Shown here: positions 32,984-43,874 of the stretch, piece by piece
How positions within the stretch are numbered: position 1 is the stretch's first letter
Layout: the number at the start of each line of letters is the position of its first letter
Source: Streptomyces sp. A1277
Lineage (GTDB): Bacteria; Actinomycetota; Actinomycetes; Streptomycetales; Streptomycetaceae
Length of the DNA stretch: 64,000 nucleotides
Direction: 5' to 3'
NCBI RefSeq assembly: GCF_004795015.1
Contig: NZ_SSBI01000011.1
Coordinates: 96,846-160,845 of the forward strand
Made by a program: the position numbers and the translations under genes
The notes under the pieces: model-generated
Told to the model about the DNA's origin: nothing
What the model saw: only the letters and a program-made list of their open reading frames with translations
Database searches by the model: none

Positions 32984-34384
32984 GTGGCAGTGGCCGCCGC
33001 CGAGCCGGACCGTACCGAGCCGGACCGCACCAAGCCGGACCGTACGAAATACCTGTATCTCGCCGTGATCGTGGCGGTGGGCCTCGGCATCCTCGTGGGC
33101 TTCGTCGCTCCCGATGCCGCGGTCGAGCTCAAGCCCATCGGCACCGGGTTCGTGAACCTGATCAAGATGATGATCTCGCCCATCATCTTCTGCACGATCG
33201 TGCTGGGCGTCGGCTCGGTCCGCAAGGCCGCCAAGGTCGGTGCCGTCGGCGGGCTCGCCCTCGGCTACTTCCTGGTGATGTCGACCGTCGCGCTGGCCAT
33301 CGGCCTCGTCGTCGGCAACCTCCTGGAGCCCGGTTCCGGCCTCCACATCACCGAGGCGGTCCGGGCCGCCGGCGAGAAGCAGGCGGCGGGGGCCGGCGAG
33401 TCCACCACGGACTTCCTGCTGGGCACCATCCCGACCACCATCGTGTCCGCCTTCACCGAGGGCGAGGTCCTCCAGACCCTGCTCATCGCCCTGCTCGCCG
33501 GCTTCGCGCTCCAGGCCCTGGGCTCGGCCGGTGAGCCGGTGCTGCGCGGCATCGGGCACATCCAGCGCCTCGTCTTCCGCATCCTCGCCATGATCATGTG
33601 GGCGGCCCCGGTCGGCGCGTTCGGCGCGATGGCCGCGGTGGTGGGCGAGACCGGCGTGGACGCGCTGAAGTCCCTCGCGATGATCATGGTCGGCTTCTAC
33701 GTCACCTGCGCGCTCTTCGTCTTCCTGGTGCTGGGCGCGATCCTGCGCCTGGTGGCCGGGCTCAACATCTTCTCGCTGCTGAAGTACCTCGGCCGCGAGT
33801 TCCTGCTGATCCTCTCCACGTCCTCCTCCGAGTCGGCCCTGCCCCGGCTGATTGCGAAGATGGAGCACATGGGCGTCAGCAAGCCCGTCGTCGGCATCAC
33901 CGTGCCGACCGGCTACTCCTTCAACCTGGACGGCACCGCCATCTACCTCACGATGGCCTCGCTGTTCATCGCCAACGCGACGGGCGACCCGCTGAGCATC
34001 GGCGAGCAGATCTCCCTGCTGGTCTTCATGGTGATCGCCTCCAAGGGCGCGGCGGGCGTCACCGGCGCCGGCCTCGCCACCCTCGCCGGCGGCCTCCAGT
34101 CGCACCGCCCCGAGCTGGTCGACGGCGTCGGCCTGATCGTCGGCATCGACCGCTTCATGAGCGAGGCCCGCGCCCTGACGAACTTCGCGGGCAACGCGGT
34201 GGCCACGGTCCTCGTCGGCACCTGGACCAAGGAGATCGACCGCGAGCGGGTCGACCAGGTGCTCTCCGGCGCGCTCCCCTTCGACGAGAAGATGCTCGAC
34301 GACGAGGGCCCCGCCGAGCCGCACGCCGTCCCCGAGGCCCGGGACGGCGGCTACGAAGAGGCCCCCGAGCCGGCCAAGGTCTGA
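32984..34384 (+). CDS. dctA: C4-dicarboxylate:cation symporter (DAACS family)
   Basis: Membrane transporter of 466 residues importing succinate, fumarate or malate with H+ or Na+. Eight or more helices plus the family signatures are present: the serine-rich re-entrant loop LSTSSSESALPRL, NLDGT in GYSFNLDGTAIY, and SKGAAGVTGAG. GTG start with CGAGGAG six bases upstream. The extreme N-terminus repeats PDRT three times (15-bp DNA repeats), an unusual cytoplasmic leader. The C-terminal tail is acidic. Divergent placement from a DcuSR-like system supports the substrate class. Confidence 0.95.
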   Translation: MAVAAAEPDRTEPDRTKPDRTKYLYLAVIVAVGLGILVGFVAPDAAVELKPIGTGFVNLIKMMISPIIFCTIVLGVGSVRKAAKVGAVGGLALGYFLVMSTVALAIGLVVGNLLEPGSGLHITEAVRAAGEKQAAGAGESTTDFLLGTIPTTIVSAFTEGEVLQTLLIALLAGFALQALGSAGEPVLRGIGHIQRLVFRILAMIMWAAPVGAFGAMAAVVGETGVDALKSLAMIMVGFYVTCALFVFLVLGAILRLVAGLNIFSLLKYLGREFLLILSTSSSESALPRLIAKMEHMGVSKPVVGITVPTGYSFNLDGTAIYLTMASLFIANATGDPLSIGEQISLLVFMVIASKGAAGVTGAGLATLAGGLQSHRPELVDGVGLIVGIDRFMSEARALTNFAGNAVATVLVGTWTKEIDRERVDQVLSGALPFDEKMLDDEGPAEPHAVPEARDGGYEEAPEPAKV

Positions 34385-34406
34385 CGGGCCGCCCCGCCTT
34401 CCTCCC

Positions 34407-34437
34407 TTGCCTTGACGCCGACGTCAAGGATTACGGT
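34407..34437 (+). promoter_or_regulatory. MerR-type promoter with 19-bp spacer
   Basis: TTGCCT (34407-34412) and TACGGT (34432-34437) are spaced 19 bases. The spacer holds CCTTGACG and CGTCAAGG (34410-34429), a perfect inverted repeat. ATG follows the -10 by six bases. The long spacer around a dyad is the classic MerR-activated promoter layout. Confidence 0.7.
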
Positions 34438-34443
34438 CGCGGT

Positions 34444-34848
34444 ATGCGAATCGGGGAGCTGGCCGAACGGGCCGGGACGACGACGCGGACGCTGCGCTAC
34501 TACGAGTCGCGCGGGCTGCTGCCCGCGCGGCGGGCGGTGAACGGCTACCGCACGTACGACGAGAGCGACCTGCGGCTGATCCAGCAGATCCGGACCCTCC
34601 AGGACTTCGGGTTCGACCTGGAGGAGACCCGCCCCTTCGTGGAGTGCCTGCGGGCGGGGCACCCCGCGGGGGACGCCTGCCCCGGCTCGCTCGCCGTCTA
34701 CCGGCGCAAGCTCGGCGAGCTGGACGCGCTCATCGAGCAGTTGCGGACGGTCCGCGCGGAGGTGGGCGCCCAGCTGGCCCGCGCCGAGCTGGAGGTGTCC
34801 GCCGAACTGCCCGGCGGCCCCGAACCACGCTGCGAACTGGGAGGATGA
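34444..34848 (+). CDS. MerR-family transcriptional regulator
   Basis: Regulator of 134 residues. The winged helix starts MRIGELAERAGTTTRTLRYYESRGLLPARRAVNGYRTYDESDLRLIQQI and is followed by the dimerising coiled coil (LAVYRRKLGELDALIEQLRTVRAEVGAQL). Two Cys (VECLRAG and DACPG, 14 residues apart) and one near the C-terminus (PRCELGG) could sense thiols or metal. It sits three bases upstream of a thioredoxin gene, so the pair probably responds to redox stress. It probably activates its own promoter through the dyad just upstream. Confidence 0.93.
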   Translation: MRIGELAERAGTTTRTLRYYESRGLLPARRAVNGYRTYDESDLRLIQQIRTLQDFGFDLEETRPFVECLRAGHPAGDACPGSLAVYRRKLGELDALIEQLRTVRAEVGAQLARAELEVSAELPGGPEPRCELGG

Positions 34849-34851
34849 CAG

Positions 34852-35184
34852 ATGATCCACATAACGGGTGTCGACGAGGTCACCGATGAGACCTTCGACA
34901 CCGAGGTGCTGGGGGAGGGGCGGCCCGTCCTGGTGGAGTTCACCGCCGACTGGTGCGGCCCCTGCCGCCAGCTCGCCCCCGTCCTGGGCGCCCTCGCCGA
35001 GGAGGAGCGCGAACGGCTGCGGATCGTGCAGATCGACGTCGACCGCAACCCGGGCATCACCACCCGTTACGGCGTCCTGTCGATGCCCACCCTGATGGTG
35101 TTCCGCGCGGGCGAACCGGTGAAGTCCATGGTGGGCGCCCGCCCGAAGCGGCGGCTCCACCAGGAGCTGGCGGACGTGCTCTGA
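34852..35184 (+). CDS. Thioredoxin
   Basis: Single-domain thioredoxin of 110 residues with WCGPC (Cys35, Cys38) and cis-Pro in VLSMPTLMVF. It reduces protein disulfides, normally with thioredoxin reductase. The N-terminus lacks a signal peptide, so it is cytoplasmic. It begins three bases after the merR stop and is co-transcribed with it. It has no trxB beside it, so it is probably an accessory, stress-induced thioredoxin. Confidence 0.95.
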   Translation: MIHITGVDEVTDETFDTEVLGEGRPVLVEFTADWCGPCRQLAPVLGALAEEERERLRIVQIDVDRNPGITTRYGVLSMPTLMVFRAGEPVKSMVGARPKRRLHQELADVL

Positions 35185-35189
35185 GCCCC

Positions 35190-35223
35190 CGAGGGGCGGG
35201 GGCCACCCGGCCCCCGCCCCTCG
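35190..35223. terminator. Bidirectional terminator after thioredoxin gene
   Basis: A perfect 15-bp stem (35190-35204 with 35209-35223), loop ACCC, between the convergent thioredoxin and glgB genes. Confidence 0.85.
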
Positions 35224-35227
35224 GTAC

Positions 35228-35256
35228 GTCACCCCGTCACCCCGTCACCCCGTCAC
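35228..35256. repeat. GTCACCCC octamer tandem repeat at the glgB 3' end
   Basis: Three full GTCACCCC units and a partial fourth (GTCAC). The glgB stop codon (complement of TCA at 35253-35255) is formed inside the last unit. Confidence 0.7.
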
Positions 35257-37733
35257 GCCGGCTTGAACCACACCGTCGCCAGCGGCGGCAGCGTCAGCGC
35301 CACGCTCGACGCCCTGCCGTGGGACGCCACCGCCTCCGGCTTCAGCGGCGCGCCGCTCACCACATCGCTGCCGCCGTAGCGGGCCGCGTCCGTGTTCAGG
35401 ACCTCCTCCCACGCCCGGGGGCCCTCCGGCACCCCCACCCGGTAGTCGTGCCGCACCACCGGCGAGAAGTTGCAGACGGCCAGCAGCGGCGCCCCCTTCG
35501 CGTCGTGGCGCAGGAACGCGAACACGTTGTCCTCGGCCGCGCCGCCGTCCACCCAGGCGAAGCCCTCCGGCAGGGTGTCGCGCTGCCAGAGCGCCGGCGT
35601 CGCCCCGTACACCCGGTTCAGATCGCTCACCAGCGTCCGCACCCCGCGGTGATCGCTCTCCGCCGCGTACGAGGGGTCCAGCAGCCACCAGTCCGGGCCG
35701 TGCCCCTCCGACCACTCCGCGCCCTGCGCGAACTCCTGGCCCATGAAGAGGAGTTGCTTGCCGGGGTGGGCCCACATGAAGCCGAGGTAGGCCCGGTGGG
35801 TGGCGCGCTGCTGCCACCAGTCGCCGGGCATCTTGCTGACCAGCGCGCGCTTGCCGTGCACCACCTCGTCGTGCGAGATCGGCAGCACGTAGTTCTCGCT
35901 GTACGCGTACACCATCGAGAACGTCATCTCGTTGTGGTGGTACTTGCGGTGCACCGGCTCCTTGGAGACGTACACCAGCGAGTCGTGCATCCAGCCCATG
36001 TTCCACTTCAGGCCGAAGCCCAGACCACCGTGGTCGGTGGCCCGGGTCACCCCGTCCCAGGCGGTCGACTCCTCGGCGATGGTGACCACGCCCGGATTGC
36101 GGCGGTAGACCGTGGCGTTCATCTCCTGGAGGAAGGCGACCGCGTCCAGGTTCTCCCGCCCGCCGAACTCGTTCGGCGACCAGTCGCCGTCCTCGCGCGA
36201 GTAGTCGAGGTAGAGCATCGAGGCGACCGCGTCCACCCGCAGCCCGTCGATGTGGAACTCCTCGCACCAGTACGTGGCGTTGGCGACCAGGAAGTTGCGG
36301 ACCTCGGTGCGGCCGTAGTCGAACTCCAGGGTGCCCCAGTCCGGGTGCGCGGCCCGCCTCGGGTCGGAGTGCTCGTACAGCGGGCGGCCGTCGAACTCCG
36401 CGAGCGCCCAGTCGTCGCGCGGGAAGTGCGCCGGCACCCAGTCCACGATGACGCCGATCCCGGCCCGGTGCAGCGCGTCGATCAGGAAGCGGAAGTCGTC
36501 CGGCGAACCCATCCGGGAGGTCGGGGCGTAGAAACCGGTGACCTGGTAGCCCCAGGAGCCGCCGAAGGGGTGCTCGGCCACCGGCATCAGCTCCACATGC
36601 GTGAAGCCCAGATCGCGTACGTAGGCCGGAAGTTGATCGGCGAGCTGCCGGTAGGTCAGACCGGGCCGCCAGGAGGACAGGTGCACCTCGTACACCGAGA
36701 ACGGCGCCTCGTGCACGGGGACGTTCCCGCGCTTCGCCATCCACTCCTGGTCCTGCCAGACGTGGTGCGAGGCCGTCACGACCGAGGCGTTGGCCGGCGG
36801 CACCTCGGTGTGGCGGGCCATCGGGTCGGCGCGCATCGTGTGCGAACCGTCCGGGCGGCAGATGTCGAACTTGTACAGCGCGCCCTCGCCGGTCCCGGGC
36901 AGGAACAGCTCCCACACCCCCGACGAGCCGAGCGACCGCATCGGGAAGCCGGTGCCGTTCCAGTAGTTGAAGTCGCCGCAGACCCGGACACCCCGGGCGT
37001 TGGGCGCCCACACCGTGAACCGCGTCCCGGCCACGCCCTGGTGCTCCATCGGCCGGGCACCGAGCGCCGTCCACAGCTCCTCGTGCCGGCCCTCCCCGAT
37101 CAGGTGCAGATCCAGTTCCCCGAGCGCCGGCAGGAAGCGGTACGGGTCGTGGATCTCGATCTCGTTGTCGTCGTAGGCCACCAGCAACCGGTACTCCGGG
37201 ACCGCCGGCACCGGCAGCAGACCGGAGAACAGGCCGTCCCCGTCGTCGTGCAGCGGCGCCCGCAGCCCCTTGGCGAGCACGGTGACGGACCGGGCGAACG
37301 GGCGCAGCACCCGGATCTCCACCCCGCCGCGCACCTGGTGCGCGCCCAGCAGGTCGTGCGGGGCGTGGTGCTCACCCGCCAGGAGCCGGCCCCGGTCGGC
37401 CGGGTCCCAGGGAGCGGCCGGGTGAAGGCCCTGGTTGCCGGCGCTGCGGGGGCGGGGCGGGGCCGCTGCCTTCTTGGCGCGCTTGGCCGGGGCGGCGGCC
37501 GTGGTCGTGGCGGGCTTCTTCGCGGCCCGGGTCGCGCGCTTCTTCGCCGGTGGCGCGGCCGGCTCCGCCGCTGCCAGGGTCCCGGCCGCCGGTCCGGCGA
37601 CGGCCTTGGCGTGCTCGGCGGGTGCGGCGGCCTGGGGCGAGGAGAGGGTGGCCGCGATCGGGGTCCCGTCGAGTGGGGCCTCGGGGGCGGGCGCGGCGGG
37701 CTCGGGCTTGCGGGACGGCTTGCGGGCGGTCAC
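35253..37733 (-). CDS. glgB: 1,4-alpha-glucan branching enzyme with Lys/Ala-rich N-terminal tail
   Basis: GH13 enzyme of 826 residues adding alpha-1,6 branches to alpha-glucan. The core shows two carbohydrate-binding N-domains (HDLLGAHQV..., then [25 protein letters not shown]) and catalytic motifs [16 protein letters not shown] (nucleophile Asp), [12 protein letters not shown] (acid Glu) and [14 protein letters not shown] start with GAGGAGG about ten bases upstream. The first 95 residues are low-complexity Ala/Pro/Lys, with a histone-H1-like stretch ([29 protein letters not shown]) not needed for catalysis. It is last in the GlgE-pathway gene row, 50 bases after the maltokinase gene. Confidence 0.96.
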   Translation of the reverse strand: MTARKPSRKPEPAAPAPEAPLDGTPIAATLSSPQAAAPAEHAKAVAGPAAGTLAAAEPAAPPAKKRATRAAKKPATTTAAAPAKRAKKAAAPPRPRSAGNQGLHPAAPWDPADRGRLLAGEHHAPHDLLGAHQVRGGVEIRVLRPFARSVTVLAKGLRAPLHDDGDGLFSGLLPVPAVPEYRLLVAYDDNEIEIHDPYRFLPALGELDLHLIGEGRHEELWTALGARPMEHQGVAGTRFTVWAPNARGVRVCGDFNYWNGTGFPMRSLGSSGVWELFLPGTGEGALYKFDICRPDGSHTMRADPMARHTEVPPANASVVTASHHVWQDQEWMAKRGNVPVHEAPFSVYEVHLSSWRPGLTYRQLADQLPAYVRDLGFTHVELMPVAEHPFGGSWGYQVTGFYAPTSRMGSPDDFRFLIDALHRAGIGVIVDWVPAHFPRDDWALAEFDGRPLYEHSDPRRAAHPDWGTLEFDYGRTEVRNFLVANATYWCEEFHIDGLRVDAVASMLYLDYSREDGDWSPNEFGGRENLDAVAFLQEMNATVYRRNPGVVTIAEESTAWDGVTRATDHGGLGFGLKWNMGWMHDSLVYVSKEPVHRKYHHNEMTFSMVYAYSENYVLPISHDEVVHGKRALVSKMPGDWWQQRATHRAYLGFMWAHPGKQLLFMGQEFAQGAEWSEGHGPDWWLLDPSYAAESDHRGVRTLVSDLNRVYGATPALWQRDTLPEGFAWVDGGAAEDNVFAFLRHDAKGAPLLAVCNFSPVVRHDYRVGVPEGPRAWEEVLNTDAARYGGSDVVSGAPLKPEAVASHGRASSVALTLPPLATVWFKPA

Positions 37734-37783
37734 GGGGACAGCCTCCTCGGGGGTGGTGGGGTGGGGCGGATGGCGGACGGGGC

Positions 37784-39181
37784 TCAGTCGGCGGTGGCGG
37801 AGGCCAGGCGGTGGATCGCGGCCATCGGGACCGGGAGCCAGTCGGGCCGGTGCCGTGCCTCGTACAGCACCTCGTAGACCGCCTTGTCGGTCTCGTGGGC
37901 GCGCAGCAGCTCCGGCTCCGCGCGCGGGTCGGCGCCCGCGGCCTCCGCGTAGCCGTCGCAGTAGGCGTCCCGGCAGCGGGCCGCCCACTCGGGCTTCCAG
38001 GGCCGGTGCGAGCGGGCCGCGTAGTCGAAGGAGCGGAGCATGCCGGCCACGTCGCGCACCGGGGGCTGCGGGCTGCGGCGCTCCGGGAGCGGCCGGGCCG
38101 GCTCGCCCTCGAAGTCGATCAGCGACCAGAAACCGTCGGTGCCGCGCAGGGTCTGGCCGAGGTGGAGGTCGCCGTGCACCCGCTGGGCGGCCCAGCTGCG
38201 CCCCCGGTGCCCGAGCGCGGCGACCGCGTCGAAGGCGGTGCGCAGCCCGGGGACGTACGGGACCAGCTCCGGCACCGCGTGGGCGGCCGCCTCAAGACGC
38301 TCGACCATGGCGGCGGCCAGCTCGTCGGTCTGGGAGCGGCGGAGCACCGGGGTGGGCAGGGCGGCGGCGAGCGCGGTGTGCACCTCGGCGGTGGCCCGGC
38401 CCAGCGCGTGGGCCTCGGCCAGGAAGTCGTGCCCGGTGGCCAGGGCGCGCAGGGCGAGCTGCCAGCCGTCCTGGGCGCCGCGCAGGTAGGGCTGGAGCAC
38501 CCCGAGCGTCAGCCGCTCCGGCGTCGCGGCTTCGAACCAGGCGACGGGCGCGGGCACCCGGCCGCACCCCTCGCGGGAGAGCGCGAGCGGCAGTTCGAGG
38601 TCGGGGTTGGTGCCCGGGAAGACCCGCCGGAAGATCTTCAGGATGTACGCGTTGCCGTACACCAGCGAGGAGTTGGACTGCTCGGTGTCCAGCACGCGCG
38701 GCGGCAGGCCCTCGGGGATGGCCTCCGCGCCCCGGTCGAAGCGGACGGCGCCGAGCCGGCCGGGGATGCGCAATCGTTCCAGCAGCAGGGACGCCAGGTG
38801 CGGATCGTGCAGGCCGTCGTAGACGGTCAGGCCGGCCAGCGGCCCGTCCGGCACCCGGCCGATGAGGGCGGGCGCCAGGTGCTGCGGCGGCGCGGAGCGC
38901 ACCCCGAGCAGCAACTGGTAGCAGTCGACGGGGGGCTGGGCCGGCATGGTGGGCTGGTGGACCCGCACCAGCAGGTGCAGGAGCCCGGGTGTGTGTTCGT
39001 CGTCGCTGCGGTCCACCGGCAGTATCTCGGTGGCCGAGACGAGCGAGAAGGCGGTGATGGGCCGCCCCTTGCCCGCGAACCACCGCTGCCGGGGCAGCCA
39101 TTCGTGGAGCAGCGGTCCGAGAGACGGAAGCAGGGCTGTGCTGTTCGCCAGGGTGACCTGAGCGGATGCAGCCTCCGACAT
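37784..39181 (-). CDS. mak: Maltokinase
   Basis: Enzyme of 465 residues (Pep2 type) phosphorylating maltose to maltose 1-phosphate with ATP, the substrate of GlgE. The protein-kinase-like fold has the catalytic [11 protein letters not shown] and the metal-binding [10 protein letters not shown]. The N-terminal cap region includes [13 protein letters not shown], typical of actinobacterial maltokinases. The chosen ATG has AGGA nine bases upstream; an ATG ten codons earlier is possible. It lies between treS and glgB, completing trehalose to maltose to maltose 1-phosphate to glucan. Confidence 0.95.
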   Translation of the reverse strand: MSEAASAQVTLANSTALLPSLGPLLHEWLPRQRWFAGKGRPITAFSLVSATEILPVDRSDDEHTPGLLHLLVRVHQPTMPAQPPVDCYQLLLGVRSAPPQHLAPALIGRVPDGPLAGLTVYDGLHDPHLASLLLERLRIPGRLGAVRFDRGAEAIPEGLPPRVLDTEQSNSSLVYGNAYILKIFRRVFPGTNPDLELPLALSREGCGRVPAPVAWFEAATPERLTLGVLQPYLRGAQDGWQLALRALATGHDFLAEAHALGRATAEVHTALAAALPTPVLRRSQTDELAAAMVERLEAAAHAVPELVPYVPGLRTAFDAVAALGHRGRSWAAQRVHGDLHLGQTLRGTDGFWSLIDFEGEPARPLPERRSPQPPVRDVAGMLRSFDYAARSHRPWKPEWAARCRDAYCDGYAEAAGADPRAEPELLRAHETDKAVYEVLYEARHRPDWLPVPMAAIHRLASATAD

Positions 39182-39371
39182 GGCATCGCGTCCTTTCCCC
39201 GGGCACACCACAGGATGCGAAGAGTGTCCCGGATTGCGGCATTGGCTGTCCGGCTGTGCGGGACGTGTCGGGTCAGGATGATCCGTACGGACTCGACATG
39301 AGGGGATCGAAACGCCAGGAGAATCCAGGAAGCTTCCTGAACCACCCGGTATGGGGGGAGGTTGCCCCGTG

Positions 39372-39418
39372 CGGGGCGGTGGAAACCGCCCCGCCGGTGG
39401 CGGCCGGGAACCGGCCGC
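39372..39418 (-). terminator. Twin hairpins after treS
   Basis: Stem CGGGGCGGT/ACCGCCCCG (39372-39393, loop GGAA) and stem GCGGCCGG/CCGGCCGC (39400-39418, 3-base loop) lie between treS and maltokinase. No T-run is present, so partial termination or 3'-end stabilisation is more likely than a full stop. Confidence 0.5.
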
Positions 39419-39421
39419 GGG

Positions 39422-41124
<1,703 letters not shown>

Positions 41125-41128
<4 letters not shown>

Positions 41129-43164
41129 GGTGTGGGTGACCCTCCGGTCGGCGGGGACGGTCGCAGGACGGCGATGTGCGCGGGCGTCACGCCCGGCTCC
41201 AGACGCACATAGAAGGTCCTGCCCCAGTGATAGGAAGTGCCGGTGAGCTCGTCGCGCACCGGCACGCTCTCGTGCCGGTCGAGGCCGAGTCGCGGCATGT
41301 CCAACGAGACGGTCGCCTCCTGGGTGTGGTGCGGGTCGAGGTTGACGACCATCAGAAGAGTGTTCGAACCGGAGCGCTTGCTGTACACGATCAGGGCGTC
41401 GTTGTCGGACGAGTGGAAATGCACGTCACGCAACTGTTGCAGCGCCGGGTGGCGGCGCCTGATCCGGTTGAGCGAGGTGATGAGCGGGGCCAGCGAACGG
41501 CCCTCGCGCTCGGCGGCTTCCCAGTCCCTGGGCCGGATCTCGTACTTCTCCGAGTCGAGGTACTCCTCACTGCCGTGGTGGATCGCGGTGTTCTCGCACA
41601 GCTCGAACCCCGCGTACACCCCCCATGAGGGGGAGAGGGTCGCCGCGAGCACCGCCCGTGCCTCGAAGGCCGGCCTGCCGCCCTCCTGAAGGTATCCGGG
41701 AAGGATGTCGGGGGTGTTCACGAAGAAATTCGGCCTCATGAACGAGGCGGTCTCACCGGCCAGCTCCGTCACGTAGTCCGTGATTTCCTGCCGGCTGTTG
41801 CGCCAGGTGAAATACGTGTACGACTGCTGGAATCCGACGGTGGCCAGGGTGCGCATCATCGCGGGCCGGGTGAATGCCTCGGCCAGGAAGATCACATCGG
41901 GATCGGTTCCGTTGATCTCGGTGATCACCTTCTCCCAGAAGACCACCGGCTTCGTGTGCGGATTGTCGATCCGGAAGATGCGCACACCCCGGTCCATCCA
42001 GAACCGCAGGATGCGCACCGTCTCCGCGACGATTCCGTCCATGTCCCTGTCGAAGGCGATCGGATAGATGTCCTGGTATTTCTTCGGTGGATTCTCCGCA
42101 TAGGCGATGGTGCCGTCGGCCCGGTGCTGGAACCACTCCGGGTGCTTCTCCACCCACGGATGGTCCGGCGAGCACTGGAGCGCGAAATCCAGGGCCACTT
42201 CCATCCGCAGGTTGCGAGCCGTCTCCACGAAATGGGCGAAGTCCTCCAGGGTGCCGAGATCCGGGTGGACCGCGTCGTGGCCGCCCTCCGCCGAACCGAT
42301 CGCCCACGGCACGCCCACGTCGTGCGGGGCCGGGGTCAGGGAGTTGTTCGGACCCTTGCGGTGGGTCGTGCCGATGGGGTGGACCGGCGGCAGATAGACC
42401 ACGTCGAACCCCATCGCGGCGACCGCGGGCAGCCGCTCGGCCGCCGTGCGGAAGGTGCCGCTGATGAGCCGGGGCGGCTCCGGCGCGGCGGCGGCCCTGG
42501 TCTTGCGCCCCTTGCGCGGCGCCTTCGCGGGTTCGGCCCTCGCCCCCTCGGAGCGCGGGAACATCTCGTACCAGGAGCCGTACAGCGCACGCCGGCGCTC
42601 GACCACCAGCGGGTGCGGGCGCGAGGCCGTGACCAGCTCGCGCAGGGGGTGGCGGGCCAGCGCCCGGCCGGCCTCCGGGGAGAGCGCCGCCGCGAGCCGG
42701 GCCTCGGCCGGCCGGGACTCGTCGCGCAGCGCGTCGACCGCGGCCAGCACCGCCTCGCGGCCGTCCCGCTTGGGCACGCCCTCGGCGGCCCGCTCGTACA
42801 GCTCGGCGCCCTCGGCGAGCACCAGCGCGGTGTCGATGCCCGCCGGGATCTTGATCTGCGCCGCGTGCCGCCAGGTGGCGACCGGATCGCTCCACGCCTC
42901 GACCGTGTACGTCCAGCGGCCCTCGGCGTCCGGCGTCACCTCGGCGCCCCAGCGGTCGGTGCCCGGGGCCAGCTCGCGCATCGGCGTCCACGGCCCCGGA
43001 CGCCCGCTCGGACCGCGCAGCACCACATTGGCCGCGACCGCGTCGTGACCCTCCCGGAAGACGGTCGCGGTGACCTGGAACGTCTCACCGGCAACGGCCT
43101 TGGCGGGCCTTCTGCCGCAATCGACGAGCGGATGGACGTCGAGGACGGGAATGCGACCGATCAT
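41125..43164 (-). CDS. glgE: Alpha-1,4-glucan:maltose-1-phosphate maltosyltransferase
   Basis: GH13_3 enzyme of 679 residues transferring maltosyl units from maltose 1-phosphate to growing alpha-glucan. Recognised by [57 protein letters not shown] (nucleophile at about Asp400), [12 protein letters not shown] (acid Glu), and [12 protein letters not shown]. The start [12 protein letters not shown] is set by AGGTGA six bases upstream. An Arg/Lys/Ala linker ([19 protein letters not shown]) splits the N-domain from the barrel. First gene of the treS/mak/glgB row, divergent from glgP. Confidence 0.97.
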
Positions 43165-43874
43165 GGAATCACCTGGGGACTGGGGCTCGGATCCGACGAG
43201 GCGGGCAGCGGGCGCAGAAGGCTGAACGCGCGCGCCGCGAGGGTGGGGTTGCGTCCTTTCTAGCCGCTCGGTGGATGGCTGGCGGGGTGTGGGCATGGCC
43301 GCTCCTGTCCGCGTTCACTCGAATGGCAGTCGAAACAGGCCGTATACGAACCGGGGGCCGATCACCGGCGGTCTGGGAATGAATCGTGCGCGTGCCGCAG
43401 ATGAACCCTCGTCGGCTGTCATCCGAATGCATTCGTTCCGGGTACCGGAGAAGCCTTCCCCAGCATCGTGGTGGGCCAATCCGGTGATATGTCGTCTGCT
43501 CGGGCGTATGGGGGACGTTCCGAATGCGCCGGGCTCCGCCGCGCGTACGCGGGATTGTGCGGAACCGGCGCACGCGGGTGGGAAAGGCGCCACACGGCAG
43601 CTTTCCCCCTGGGGTGGAGGCTCACAAGGCCGCATGAGGGGAAGGAATCGGCCATAACGCCTGTGCCGTATGAGCCCGGTTGTGCGTGCGGTGGCGAAAG
43701 GGGCGTACGGGACCGGAGCGCACGGGCGTCCGGACCGCACCGGTCGCACTCCGCCCGGCGCCCGCGCGCCGTGGCTGCCGGACCCGGCCCGCGGCTACCG
43801 TCGAGGGTGACGGAGCGGCGCACATGGTGGTGCGTCCCGCTCCGATTCGTACGTCCCCTGTAAAGGTGGAATGC
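43165..43874. other. Divergent glgE/glgP regulatory region
   Basis: No gene is supported; frames here lack family resemblance. Two short perfect palindromes stand out: CGAATGCATTCG at 43424-43435 and TCCGG-GTA-CCGGA at 43437-43449, nearly adjacent and close to the midpoint. They may be regulator sites for the glucan genes. Leaders of several hundred bases on one or both sides are implied. AAAGGTGGA at 43862-43870 is the glgP ribosome site. Confidence 0.5.
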
